The notes beneath the pieces were generated by a model that was not told the DNA's origin, searched no databases, and saw only the letters and a program-made list of their open reading frames with translations. From contig PBLQ01000073.1 of NCBI GenBank assembly GCA_002721815.1, positions 1 through 62,118 on the forward strand: a DNA stretch of 62,118 nt. The letters run 5' to 3'. The translations under genes and the position numbers were made by a program. Shown one piece after another: positions 26,053-35,019 of this stretch (within the stretch, counting starts at the first letter, position 1; every line of letters begins with the position of its first letter). The stretch comes from Myxococcales bacterium. GTDB lineage: Bacteria > Myxococcota > UBA727 > GCA-2721815.

Positions 26053-27498
26053 ATGGGAACAAATGATCATGAGTTAAGTAAGTTAGACACCATTGACCTG
26101 GCTTCAAAGATACGCAATAGGGAAATATCTCCCACTGAAGCTATTCAAGCTTCGATCGACAGAATAGAAGCCCTTGATGGTGAGCTGAACGCTGTTGTAA
26201 CTAGAAGATTTGAAAGGGCTTTAAACGACGCTGAAGGAGAAATTCCAGACGGCCCATTTAAAGGAGTGCCCTTTCTTCTAAAAGATCTTCGTACTTCCAG
26301 TGCTGATGAACCAATGCACTTGGGTAATAAGGCGCTTAAGGAGATCAACTACATCTCCCCCATAGAATCTGACCTTGCTAAAAGATACCGCGAGGCTGGA
26401 TTTATTGTTATTGGTAGGACAAACACACCTGAATTCGGACTTGTTGGGACTACAGAACCCGAGTCGTATGGGCCATGCCGCAACCCATGGAACACAGATT
26501 ACGGAACCGGAGGTTCAAGCGGAGGAGCTGCAGCAGCCGTAGCATCTGGCATGGTACCTTCTGCAAATGCAAGCGACGGTGGAGGATCAATACGTATTCC
26601 AGCAGCTATGTGTGGGCTTGTAGGATTAAAGCCAAGTCGGGGAAGGGTGCCGATGGGGCCATTTCAGGATGAGTGGGGGCTTTCGATTCAACACGTAGTC
26701 TCACGTTCTGTTAGAGATTCAGCTGCCATCCTAGATGCCTCTGCAATCCCGACGCTCGGCGATGGCGTAGTAGCGCCTGATATCGGACGACCTTACATTA
26801 ACGCCGCAGGAAAGGATCCTGGCAAACTCCGAATCGGAATATGGGCTGAATCACCTAGAGAAGAGCTAGAGATCAACCCAGAATGCCGTCAATCAGCATA
26901 TGACACGGCAAAAATTCTAGAAGGGCTTGGCCATATTGTTGAAGAATCTCACCCCAAGACGCTTGATGATCAATCAATCGGAGCTCGCTTCAGTGCAGTT
27001 TGGATGGCTGGCGCTAATCTTACACTCCGTTCATTAGAGCAGTTGCTTGGTCGAGAAGTAACCAAAGGTGATGTCGAACTGGCGACTTGGGCCATGGCTG
27101 AGTACGGCGCTAAAACTACTGGCCTAGAAGTCCTTCAAGCGCAAGCCGATATGGCTGAAACTCGAAGGGGTGCTGCAAGATGGTGGGAGGATGGATGGGA
27201 TTTACTACTCACCCCCACAACGCTTCAGCCCCCTCCAAGGATTGGAGATTTAACTTCTACGCCTGAAGAGCCGATGCGCAATTCGTTACGCTCTATACCT
27301 TACGCAGCTTTCACATCATTCTTTAATGTTTCAGGTCAACCTGCTATTTCATTACCGATAAATAACACATCTGATGGTTTACCAATCGGGGTACAGTTAG
27401 TTGCAGCCTACGGAAGAGAAGATCTTCTATTCAGCATCAGCGCTCAGCTAGAAGCGGAAGTAGGGTGGGCCAACCGGTTACCCCCTATCCATGCATAA
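26053..27498 (+). CDS. Amidase signature family hydrolase
   Basis: This 481-residue amidase hydrolyses a carboxamide or ureido bond by a Ser-cisSer-Lys triad. The lysine lies in PFLLKDLR near residue 77, the cis-serine in [16 protein letters not shown] near 150-165, and the nucleophile region is [16 protein letters not shown] near 173-188. The rest follows the family through GQPAISLPI near 430. Substrates range from indoleacetamide to allophanate and aryl acylamides. Without the long C-terminal domain of allophanate hydrolase it is probably a generic amidase. It stands 53 bp after the LLM gene and 13 bp before the PhyH gene. Confidence 0.88.
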   Translation: MGTNDHELSKLDTIDLASKIRNREISPTEAIQASIDRIEALDGELNAVVTRRFERALNDAEGEIPDGPFKGVPFLLKDLRTSSADEPMHLGNKALKEINYISPIESDLAKRYREAGFIVIGRTNTPEFGLVGTTEPESYGPCRNPWNTDYGTGGSSGGAAAAVASGMVPSANASDGGGSIRIPAAMCGLVGLKPSRGRVPMGPFQDEWGLSIQHVVSRSVRDSAAILDASAIPTLGDGVVAPDIGRPYINAAGKDPGKLRIGIWAESPREELEINPECRQSAYDTAKILEGLGHIVEESHPKTLDDQSIGARFSAVWMAGANLTLRSLEQLLGREVTKGDVELATWAMAEYGAKTTGLEVLQAQADMAETRRGAARWWEDGWDLLLTPTTLQPPPRIGDLTSTPEEPMRNSLRSIPYAAFTSFFNVSGQPAISLPINNTSDGLPIGVQLVAAYGREDLLFSISAQLEAEVGWANRLPPIHA

Positions 27499-27511
27499 GA
27501 AATAATCGTAA

Positions 27512-28333
27512 ATGGAACTTCCACGACTCAAAAAAAGTTCGTCTAGCTCAGAGGTAGCACAAGCGTTAAAGGAAGCAGGGTGCGTCGTAATCGAACGTTT
27601 AGTTTCCGAAGAACTAATGAGCCAAGTAGGTTCCGAGTTAAAGCCCTTTATTCATTCCACGCCTTTTGGCCCTGACAGTTTTACTGGGAAGAAAACAAAA
27701 AGGACCGGATCATTAATCGCAAGATCTACCTCGTTTCACGAACTAGCTTCTCACCCTACGATAATCGGCGCTGCAAGAGAGGTGATCTGCCAAACTGCGA
27801 CGACTATTCAAATCCATCTTACCCAAATCATTGAGATAGGCCCGGGGTCAGATGCACAGCCGATCCATCGCGACCAGTGGGCTTGGGACTCATTCCCTTT
27901 TCCACAAGACTGGGAAGTGGAAGTTTCGACAATGTGGGCTCTGACAGATTTTACTGAAGAGAACGGAGCTACAAGAGTTATACCAGGAAGCCACTTGTGG
28001 GAAGATAAACTTCGACCACCTTTCGAAGAAACTATCCCAGCAGTAATGTCGAGTGGGTCTGTTTTGCTATATACCGGAAGTCTTTACCACGGGGGGGGTG
28101 AGAATTCAACAACAGAAAGTCGGACCGGAGTAAACGTTGACTATTCAGCTAGTTTTCTTCGACAAGAGGAGAACCAATATTTAGCTTGCCCACCAGATGT
28201 CGCAGCACGAATCGACCCAGATCTTGCGAAACTCATTGGCTATAGTAGAGGCTCTTACGCTCTAGGGTATTTTGGAGATTTGCAAGACCCTATAGAAGCA
28301 CTGGATACTTTTAAAGATACGAATAATCTCTAG
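27512..28333 (+). CDS. Phytanoyl-CoA dioxygenase (PhyH) family protein
   Basis: This is a 2-oxoglutarate/Fe(II)-dependent dioxygenase-like protein of 273 residues. The iron facial triad is suggested by IHRDQWAW near residue 117 (His-x-Asp) and the later histidine in LYHGGGENS near 195. GATRVIPGSHLWED near 152 is a typical PhyH segment. These enzymes hydroxylate small molecules, and substrate cannot be assigned. The gene follows the amidase by 13 bp. Its last four bases (CTAG) are shared with the stop codon of the convergent DUF2867 SDR gene. Confidence 0.83.
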   Translation: MELPRLKKSSSSSEVAQALKEAGCVVIERLVSEELMSQVGSELKPFIHSTPFGPDSFTGKKTKRTGSLIARSTSFHELASHPTIIGAAREVICQTATTIQIHLTQIIEIGPGSDAQPIHRDQWAWDSFPFPQDWEVEVSTMWALTDFTEENGATRVIPGSHLWEDKLRPPFEETIPAVMSSGSVLLYTGSLYHGGGENSTTESRTGVNVDYSASFLRQEENQYLACPPDVAARIDPDLAKLIGYSRGSYALGYFGDLQDPIEALDTFKDTNNL

Positions 28334-29793
28334 TTGTTTTTCTCTTCAGCAAGTCTCACAAGGTTCTGAAGCATTTTCCTCCAAATAAGAATGTGTGCTG
28401 GAAGCAAAAAATACCAGTAGGCACGCCCTATAACGCCTTTGGGGACGAATAATGCTTGTTGCTCAACCACACTTCCAGCATTAGTTTCTCTGACGTTCCA
28501 TTCCAGCCATGCATGGCCAGGAACTTTCATTTCAGCTAGTAACCGAAGGCGCCGCGGTGTCACTAGAGTAACTTTAAAGAAATCGACAGTATCACCAACT
28601 CGAAGGTCAATTGGATGCCTTCGTCCTCTTCTTACTCCTACTCCACCTAGGAGCTCGTCTACAAATCCTCTTATGGCCCATAACCAGTCAAAGGCAAACC
28701 ATCCTGTATCACCCCCAACTGACTTGATCGTTCGCATGACTGAATTTGCGCTTAGATCTGTCCTTAGAGACCGCCGATCAACTAGAACTCTTCCACCAGC
28801 CCATTCAGGATCGCTGGGTTCAGGACGGGCAGGATCTTTAAAATTACTTGCATCTGACCAACGAGTAGGAATCTCCATTTCCTGAACTCGTGTTACGGCT
28901 TTTCCTATAGCATCTTCGAGCTTGTCAGGGGTCCTATCAGATGTTAGTTCGCTTCCGTACCCCTGGACTACCACGTCAGTAGTTAGTGAGTCGATAAGAG
29001 CCCGAGCAAGAGTAAAAGGCAGAGGGCTAACTAGATTAACCCAATGCGAAGACAAACGTGGGGTAAGAACTGGAACGGGAAGAATTAAACGTCTTTTCAA
29101 TCCGGCTACTTCGGCATATGTGTCCATCATTTCCCGGTAAGTAACTACTTCTGGACCACCTATCTCAAATACTTTATTAAAAGCCTCCTCTCGTCCAAGT
29201 ACAGATAGAAGACTCTCCAGAACATTACCGATAGAGATTGGTTGACACTTTGTCTTAGTTACCCATTTGGGGACAACCATAAATGGTAGAACTTCAACGA
29301 GAGACCGAAGCATCTCAAAGGAAGCGCTCCCAGACCCTATAATTACGGCTGCCCGCAGCTCAGTAACTGGCGTTGACCCGGAAGCTAGGATTTTTCCTAC
29401 TGCCTGCCTGCTCTGAAGGTGGGCAGACTTTTCAACATCATCTGGCCCCAAGCCACCTAAATATACGAGCTGCTTCAACCCCACCTCATCTGAAACCTCA
29501 ACAAAGTTTTTGGCTATCCGCTGCTCAGCTTCTGCGAAATTTCGCGTCGCTGACATAGAGTGGACAAGATATAGGGCTCGATCTGAACCTTTCAACGCGT
29601 CAACTACTTCATTTTTTTTCTCAAGATCCGCTTCGACTATTTCAACTTGACCAGTCCAGTCCCTATCTTGAAGCGACTCCGCCGATCGGGTAACACAGCG
29701 CACTCTATACCCGTTTTGTAAAAGTTCTGGAACTAGACGTCCACCGACATAACCTGTAGAACCAGTAACAGTAATGAGTTCGCTACGTTCCAT
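28330..29793 (-). CDS. Atypical SDR with C-terminal DUF2867 domain
   Basis: The 487-residue protein has an N-terminal extended-SDR domain with GSTGYVGGRL near residues 10-19, IVEADLEKKNEV near 52 and LVYLGGLGPDD near 108. A linker of about 50 residues leads to a C-terminal DUF2867 domain (WFAFDWLWAIRGFVDE, WLEWNVRE, GRAYWYFLLPAHILIWRKM). This fusion is common in actinobacteria, and the NmrA-like half may bind NAD(P) for sensing or catalysis; function is unknown. The photolyase gene lies upstream on the same strand. Its stop codon overlaps that of the PhyH gene by 4 bp. Confidence 0.83.
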   Translation of the reverse strand: MERSELITVTGSTGYVGGRLVPELLQNGYRVRCVTRSAESLQDRDWTGQVEIVEADLEKKNEVVDALKGSDRALYLVHSMSATRNFAEAEQRIAKNFVEVSDEVGLKQLVYLGGLGPDDVEKSAHLQSRQAVGKILASGSTPVTELRAAVIIGSGSASFEMLRSLVEVLPFMVVPKWVTKTKCQPISIGNVLESLLSVLGREEAFNKVFEIGGPEVVTYREMMDTYAEVAGLKRRLILPVPVLTPRLSSHWVNLVSPLPFTLARALIDSLTTDVVVQGYGSELTSDRTPDKLEDAIGKAVTRVQEMEIPTRWSDASNFKDPARPEPSDPEWAGGRVLVDRRSLRTDLSANSVMRTIKSVGGDTGWFAFDWLWAIRGFVDELLGGVGVRRGRRHPIDLRVGDTVDFFKVTLVTPRRLRLLAEMKVPGHAWLEWNVRETNAGSVVEQQALFVPKGVIGRAYWYFLLPAHILIWRKMLQNLVRLAEEKNN

Positions 29794-29903
29794 ACAAGTA
29801 TTTACAGTAGCGCTCCATTCTGACTAGGAAGTCGAAATTGTCATTGAGTTTTGTTATGTGTCAGATTTCACACAAGTAGATGCAATAGCCACTAGTCAAG
29901 GGT

Positions 29904-31259
29904 CTACCCTCTAGCTTCTTTGTATGTAGCTATTGCTCTCTCCCGAGCATCCGCATGATTAACAATCGGGAAGGGGTAGGTCTCGCCTAACATCAGGTTG
30001 TATTTTTGTAATGTAACCTGATCGTTCTCCCAAGGAGCATGTATCTCAGCATTTGATAAACTTTCAAGCTCTGGCACCCAACGCCGGATGTAGCTACCCG
30101 TAGGATCGAATTTTTTAGACTGGAGCATTGGATTGAAAACTCTAAAGTACGGCGCTGCATCGAAACCTGTACCAGCTACCCATTGCCAGTTTCCACAGTT
30201 CTGAGCTACATCACCGTCAATGAGCATCTTACGAAAGTACCTCTCCCCCTTTCTCCAATCTACTAGCAGGTGTTTAACGAGAAATGAAGCGGTAATCATC
30301 CTGACCCTGTTGTGCATCCATCCTGTTGCAGATAACTGCCTCATGCCGGCATCAACAATGGGATACCCGGTTTGACCTTTGGTCCAATTCTCAAATTCTT
30401 CGGGGTCATCTCTCCATGAAATGTTGTCATACGATGGGTTGGCAGCTTTTGTGGGGATATCTTGATTTGCGAATAGAAGGTGGGAATACCAGTCACGCCA
30501 AGCAAGTTGCCGGATAAACTGCCTGTGGCCTTCTCTGTTCGAAGATAGCCTATGAAGGATTTCCCTTGGTCCTATCGTGCCGAAATGCAGATCGGAAGAA
30601 AGAAACGATGTCCCTTCTTTAGAAGGAAAATTTCGAGACTCATGGTAATCATCTACAACTTTCAAAAATTTTTCAAGTCTATCTATAGCCGCTTTGTATC
30701 CCTGATTAGAAGTACTTGGTATTAAGTCTTGTGTTTCATTCCATGTATTCTGCTGAGCGTCAACAAAGATAGGCTGACTATCTTCTACTGAGGGAGGAGC
30801 GGGAAGCATGACCCACTTTTTGTAGAACGGAGTAAAAACTTTAGAGATTTCTCCTTTTTGGGTCAATACAGTTTCAGGGGGATGAACTAGCCCACTCCAA
30901 AATGTGTTAATGGGGACGCTGATGTCTTTAGCTATCTGTTCATCTCTTTGTCGAGAGAAAGGTGTCGTATCCGCATTGAAATATATGCAGTCGATGTTGT
31001 TCTCTCTGATATATCGGGCAAGGACATCTCTCGCAGGTCCTTGTATGATACTTAGCTCCCCGCCTATCGATTTGATTTCTGCTGCTAGAGCAGAAACATT
31101 TGAAAAAAACTGTTGCCGTCTATATGGCCCGGAATTTGAAATTAGTTCGGGTTCTAAAATAAGTACTGGGTGGATTCTATGAGATTCGCAAGCTTTCGTC
31201 CAAGCGAGATTGTCCTTTAACCTGAGGTCTTTCCTGAACCAGAATAAAGCAGTAGTCAT
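29904..31259 (-). CDS. phrB: Deoxyribodipyrimidine photolyase
   Basis: Photolyase uses blue light and reduced FAD to split pyrimidine dimers in DNA. The 451-residue protein begins with the antenna domain ([20 protein letters not shown]). The FAD-binding C-terminal half contains [10 protein letters not shown] near 250, the [12 protein letters not shown] segment near 295, [20 protein letters not shown] near 310 and [16 protein letters not shown] near 350 with the tryptophan of the electron chain. Length is typical of class I CPD photolyases. AAGGGAAC upstream of the ATG is the ribosome binding site. It suggests life in sunlit water. Confidence 0.93.
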   Translation of the reverse strand: MTTALFWFRKDLRLKDNLAWTKACESHRIHPVLILEPELISNSGPYRRQQFFSNVSALAAEIKSIGGELSIIQGPARDVLARYIRENNIDCIYFNADTTPFSRQRDEQIAKDISVPINTFWSGLVHPPETVLTQKGEISKVFTPFYKKWVMLPAPPSVEDSQPIFVDAQQNTWNETQDLIPSTSNQGYKAAIDRLEKFLKVVDDYHESRNFPSKEGTSFLSSDLHFGTIGPREILHRLSSNREGHRQFIRQLAWRDWYSHLLFANQDIPTKAANPSYDNISWRDDPEEFENWTKGQTGYPIVDAGMRQLSATGWMHNRVRMITASFLVKHLLVDWRKGERYFRKMLIDGDVAQNCGNWQWVAGTGFDAAPYFRVFNPMLQSKKFDPTGSYIRRWVPELESLSNAEIHAPWENDQVTLQKYNLMLGETYPFPIVNHADARERAIATYKEARG

Positions 31260-31325
31260 AAAGTGTTCCCTTTGGTACGAGGTCTCTTCTCAATGTATCT
31301 ATTTGGCTACAGTCTGCGCATCTCA

Positions 31326-31331
31326 TAGGAT
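31326..31331 (+). promoter_or_regulatory. -10 hexamer of a leaderless promoter for the KstD-like gene
   Basis: TAGGAT is followed by 7 nt and the ATG at 31339, with no Shine-Dalgarno sequence. Confidence 0.45.
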
Positions 31332-31338
31332 TTAGATT

Positions 31339-32958
31339 ATGGATCATTTCGACATAGTGGTTCTTGGGTCGGGCGCAGCTGCCCTAGCCGCGGCAGTTTC
31401 GGCTTCAGGCCACGGGGCGAAAACAATTGGAGTTTTTGAAAAAGCTACAGTTATAGGGGGAACGTCAGCCATGTCGGGTGGGATGATCTGGATTCCAGGA
31501 AACCACCATATGGAAAATCAGCATCTCATCGACTCTCGTGAAATGGCTTTAGAGTACTTGGGCTCATTATCTCATGGCCGAATGAGAACTGACCTGCTTG
31601 AGGCCTATGTTGATGTTGGTCCCGCCATGGTCAAATGGTTTGAGACCAATAGTGAAGTAGTCTTTGAAATCGTAGAGAATTTCCCCGATTACCATCCGGA
31701 GAATCCGGGTGGAAACCAAACTGGCGGTCGATCTCTAGAATGCCCTCTATTTCCATTCGATGAGTTAGGAGAGTGGGCTGATCGAATAAGTCAGAGTCGT
31801 CAGATGTCTCCTTTTCTCTTAATGAACGAAACAACCCTTGGCAGAGGCCCATTAGATTCAGCTCCAAAGGAAGTTATCAAATTCCGATCCGAGAAGAATC
31901 TCCGGGGGTGCGGACAAGCGTTGATTGGGCGCCTCGTAAAGTCATGCTTAGATAGGCAGATAGTAATCGAAACCGAACATCAAGCCGATGAACTGATCAT
32001 CGAGCAGAATAATTTACGGGGAGTCCGCTTCAATACCCCTTTAGGCACTAGAGACGTGGAGGCCCAATCCGTGATCATCGCTACTGGCGGTTTTGAATGG
32101 AACAAAAGCCTCGTAAATAATTTTGTACGAGGGCCACTTCAAAGACCTGTTTCTATCGAAACAAATACAGGTGACGGGCTCAAAATGGCCATGCGAGCAG
32201 GAGCGGCGCTTGGAAACATGCAGGAAGCATGGTGGGTACCAGTTATAGACATCACGAATGACGAAGGTGCAACCATCCCATGGATGGTAAATCGAGAACG
32301 AGTAAATCCGCGATGCATAATGGTAAACAAAAGTGGTAAACGATTCGCAAACGAAGCTTCCAACTACAACGCATTTGGTGCAGCATTCCACCAGCTAGAT
32401 CCCGGAAGCTTTGAGTATCAAAATATTCCAGCGTGGATGATCTTCGATCAAGAATACCTCGTGCGCTATGGGCTATGCAGGTTTAGAGGTGAAGGCCAAA
32501 TACCCGGCTGGTTAACCTCTGCAGGCACCCTAGGCGAGCTTGCAGACCTTATAGGTTGTGACGGTTTGGGCCTTGAAGAAACAGTAGAGCGCTGGAATGC
32601 ACAAACAGCTGATCTAGACGACGGTGACTTTCATCGAGGAAAAAGCATCAATGACACACATTGGGGTGATGGAACAAAAACACTAGCAGCAACGCTCGGG
32701 CCCATTGATAAACCCCCATACTATGCCGTAGAAGTCCGTCCGGGTGCACTAGGGACCAAAGGGGGACCTCAAACTAATGCAAATGCTCAGGTTCTTGATG
32801 TAGATGGCGAAGCCATAAGAGGATTATATGCTGCGGGAAATGTGATGGCGTCATCTATGGGAATGGCTTATGGAGGAGCTGGAGGAACGCTAGGACCATG
32901 TATGGTGTTTGGATTTATTGCTGGAAGGCACTCAGCTGAGGAACTAGTCCAAAAATAA
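31339..32958 (+). CDS. KstD-like FAD-binding dehydrogenase
   Basis: This 539-residue flavoprotein is of the fumarate reductase / 3-ketosteroid delta1-dehydrogenase group, which introduces a double bond beside a ketone. The FAD-binding GSGAAALAAA lies near residues 10-19, IGGTSAMSGGMIWIPGN near 47-63, VIIATGGFEWN near 245, and the C-terminal SSMGMAYGGAGGTLGPCMV near 510. The tyrosine and glycine of that last segment match the active-site Tyr-x-x-x-Gly of KstD. Steroid use is plausible given ipdABC elsewhere in the window, but other enoate substrates are possible. It is a single gene divergent from the photolyase. Confidence 0.82.
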   Translation: MDHFDIVVLGSGAAALAAAVSASGHGAKTIGVFEKATVIGGTSAMSGGMIWIPGNHHMENQHLIDSREMALEYLGSLSHGRMRTDLLEAYVDVGPAMVKWFETNSEVVFEIVENFPDYHPENPGGNQTGGRSLECPLFPFDELGEWADRISQSRQMSPFLLMNETTLGRGPLDSAPKEVIKFRSEKNLRGCGQALIGRLVKSCLDRQIVIETEHQADELIIEQNNLRGVRFNTPLGTRDVEAQSVIIATGGFEWNKSLVNNFVRGPLQRPVSIETNTGDGLKMAMRAGAALGNMQEAWWVPVIDITNDEGATIPWMVNRERVNPRCIMVNKSGKRFANEASNYNAFGAAFHQLDPGSFEYQNIPAWMIFDQEYLVRYGLCRFRGEGQIPGWLTSAGTLGELADLIGCDGLGLEETVERWNAQTADLDDGDFHRGKSINDTHWGDGTKTLAATLGPIDKPPYYAVEVRPGALGTKGGPQTNANAQVLDVDGEAIRGLYAAGNVMASSMGMAYGGAGGTLGPCMVFGFIAGRHSAEELVQK

Positions 32959-33034
32959 TGTCACTTTGGGTGTAAGAAATCACATCTAAAAACGTCTCTC
33001 CTTTGAACAACAAAGTTCAAGATTGGAGACAAAA

Positions 33035-33220
33035 ATGAATACACATACTGGATCAAGCACAATGTCAGGACAGGCAGCACTTTGGGCGCTATATCGAGGC
33101 AGCCAAAACCTGAGTCCTCTGCGTTCGAACTACCGGTCCTGTAATTTCCGGAAAGAATTTCTCGACTGGTGTGAAATTCAAAACGATGAGTTAATTTCAA
33201 ATACAGGTGCGTTAGCTTAA
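33035..33220 (+). CDS. Small hypothetical protein, 61 residues
   Basis: ATG at 33035 follows GGAG by 6 bases. The product has ALWALYRGSQNLSPLRSNYR in its middle and an acidic, Cys-Trp-containing tail (FLDWCEIQNDEL). No family recognised. A reverse-strand frame covers the same region but has no ribosome binding site and a less protein-like composition. The DUF2237 gene starts 41 bp later. Confidence 0.45.
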   Translation: MNTHTGSSTMSGQAALWALYRGSQNLSPLRSNYRSCNFRKEFLDWCEIQNDELISNTGALA

Positions 33221-33248
33221 GATCTTTCATTATTAGTCGAACAAGATA

Positions 33249-33254
33249 TACCAT
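33249..33254 (+). promoter_or_regulatory. -10 hexamer of a leaderless promoter for the DUF2237 gene
   Basis: TACCAT, then AAAGGT, then ATG at 33261: the 6 nt spacing again. Confidence 0.5.
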
Positions 33255-33260
33255 AAAGGT

Positions 33261-33623
33261 ATGGCAAAAAATGTTTTAGGTACAGATCTTGTCGACTGTA
33301 GCCTTGACCCCCTTACTGGTTACTATCGAAATGGTTGCTGCGATACAGGTAGTGGTGACATGGGAGTTCACACTGTTTGCGCCATCATGACTGAGGAGTT
33401 TCTTAACTACTCCAAAGAAGTAGGAAATGATCTTTCCACACCAATGCCAGAATACGGATTCGAAGGGCTAAAACCAGGTGACCAATGGTGCTTATGTGCA
33501 CCTCGCTGGCAGGAAGCTTTTTTAGCTGGCAAAGCCCCTCAAGTAAAGCTGGAATCAACCCATATCGCCACCCTAGAATGGGCCCGATTTGAAGATTTAA
33601 AGTCCCATTCAGCTAGCAACTAA
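33261..33623 (+). CDS. DUF2237 family protein
   Basis: The 120-residue protein matches DUF2237: it begins KNVLGTDLVDCSLDPLTGYY, then has GCCDTGSGDMGVHTVCAIMT near residues 30-50, and DQWCLCAPRWQEAF near 77-90. Four or more conserved cysteines and histidines suggest metal or redox chemistry, but the family has no established function. Length is normal. It appears to have its own leaderless promoter and is followed by a 93 bp gap before the deaminase gene. Confidence 0.87.
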   Translation: MAKNVLGTDLVDCSLDPLTGYYRNGCCDTGSGDMGVHTVCAIMTEEFLNYSKEVGNDLSTPMPEYGFEGLKPGDQWCLCAPRWQEAFLAGKAPQVKLESTHIATLEWARFEDLKSHSASN

Positions 33624-33704
33624 CTACCACCTAGAAATTAGCTATGTAGGAGGCTACTTTCTGAAGCTGTTATGAGATTACCTAAGAAGTCTGCTGCTTT
33701 GCGG

Positions 33705-33710
33705 TACCGT
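33705..33710 (+). promoter_or_regulatory. -10 hexamer of a leaderless promoter for the deaminase-hydantoinase pair
   Basis: TACCGT is followed by TAGTGT and then ATG at 33717 (6 nt spacing). No ribosome binding site precedes the ATG. Confidence 0.5.
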
Positions 33711-33716
33711 TAGTGT

Positions 33717-35009
33717 ATGACACGAATAGTTCTCCAAGGAGCCCGTTACCCAGGTGATATAGCTTTTGAGCATGGTGTTATCACTCAGATAGGAACGGTT
33801 ACTCCAAAATCAGGTGACATCAAAGTTCGTATTGACGGAGATATCGTGACTCCTGGCCTAATTAACACCCACCATCACTTATACCAATGGATGACCCGTG
33901 GCCACGCGTCTGGCTGTGACCTATTTCAATGGTTGACAACCCTATACCCTATCTGGGGTCGGATGAACGTAGAGGACGTCTATGCTGCAGCTTTAGTGGG
34001 GCTAAGTGAACTTGCTATGACTGGGTGCACAACTGCTTCAGATCACCATTACATCGTCCCGAACAACGATGATTCCGTTTTTGATGCGATTGTAGAAGCG
34101 GCAAAAGCAGTCGGTATCCGCCTCTTTCTCAGTCGAGGCTCAATGGACCTCGGCGAATCGTCTGGAGGGCTACCACCGGATAATCTAGTTGAAGACCGTG
34201 ACGCTATTCTTGCCTCTACACAAAGGGTAATCGAGGAACACCATGACGGAGACATGGTCCATGTTGTAGTTGCCCCATGTAGCCCCTTTTCTGTATCAAC
34301 AGAGCTGATGGTCGAATCTGCCGAACTCGCCCGAAAATATGGACTTCAGATGCACACGCATTTGTGTGAAACAATTGATGAACAAGACCATTGTTTAGAG
34401 CGCTTCGGCAAAAGACCTGTCATGCAATTAGTTGACTGGGGATGGGCAGGTGATGACGTGTGGCTAGCTCACGGAATTCATTTGACTAGCGATGAGATTT
34501 CCCTTCTTGGAAATGCGGGAACAGGAATCGCCCACTGCCCTTCATCTAACGCTCGCATTGCTGCTGGATTGTGTCCTGTTGTAGATTTCCGTAAAAATAA
34601 TGTACCTGTCGGATTAGGAGTAGACGGAGCTGCGAGTAATGAGGTAGGAGGTTTATTTGGTGAGATGCGCCAAGCGCTGTACACCGCTCGAATACGCGAA
34701 GAACAAGCTGACGCATTAATGCCTGAAGATGTTCTCGATATGGGCACTGTAGGCGGAGCCAGATGCTTAGGAATGGATAATCTTGGAATGATCGACGTTG
34801 GAAGTCCAGCAGATCTCGTAGTATGGCCAGGGAATGACTTGGGAGGAATCTCAGATCCAATAACAGGCCTTATCCTAGGACCTGACAGACGAGCAAAACA
34901 TGTCTTTGTAGCTGGTGAGCAACGGGTTCAAGATGGGCAGCTCATTGGAGTTGATATCCATGCTGCCCACCGGGAGCTTGCAGAACGTGCGCAGCTCTTA
35001 TGGGACTAG
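33717..35009 (+). CDS. 8-oxoguanine deaminase-like amidohydrolase
   Basis: This amidohydrolase of the SsnA/AtzB group has 430 residues, the expected length. Metal and active-site residues lie in NTHHHLYQWMTRG near 51-63, ASDHHYI near 106, QMHTHLCET near 216, LAHGIHL near 254 and GLGVDGAASNE near 301. The first half has the AtzB/8-oxoguanine-deaminase-like FQWLTTLYPIW segment near residue 70. These enzymes remove an amino or other leaving group from purine or triazine rings. With its complete N-terminal strands it contrasts with the shortened relative at 23925. The hydantoinase gene follows 10 bp later, so the pair may act in sequence on ring compounds. Confidence 0.83.
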   Translation: MTRIVLQGARYPGDIAFEHGVITQIGTVTPKSGDIKVRIDGDIVTPGLINTHHHLYQWMTRGHASGCDLFQWLTTLYPIWGRMNVEDVYAAALVGLSELAMTGCTTASDHHYIVPNNDDSVFDAIVEAAKAVGIRLFLSRGSMDLGESSGGLPPDNLVEDRDAILASTQRVIEEHHDGDMVHVVVAPCSPFSVSTELMVESAELARKYGLQMHTHLCETIDEQDHCLERFGKRPVMQLVDWGWAGDDVWLAHGIHLTSDEISLLGNAGTGIAHCPSSNARIAAGLCPVVDFRKNNVPVGLGVDGAASNEVGGLFGEMRQALYTARIREEQADALMPEDVLDMGTVGGARCLGMDNLGMIDVGSPADLVVWPGNDLGGISDPITGLILGPDRRAKHVFVAGEQRVQDGQLIGVDIHAAHRELAERAQLLWD

Positions 35010-35019
35010 GAGGTAAAAA

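Noticed and set aside
28439-28885. Forward 148-residue frame opposite the DUF2867 SDR
   Set aside because: It lies entirely antisense to a well-supported gene and reads as a codon-shadow rich in Ser, Arg and Pro with no initiation signal.
33118-33140. GTTCGAAC sequence resembling a tRNA T-loop
   Set aside because: No acceptor, D or anticodon stems can be formed around it, and it lies in a small reading frame. No tRNA was found in the window.
32961-33254. Reverse-strand 97-residue frame opposite the small gene before DUF2237
   Set aside because: It has no ribosome binding site or promoter-like hexamer, has an irregular composition, and overlaps a forward frame with a good GGAG site.
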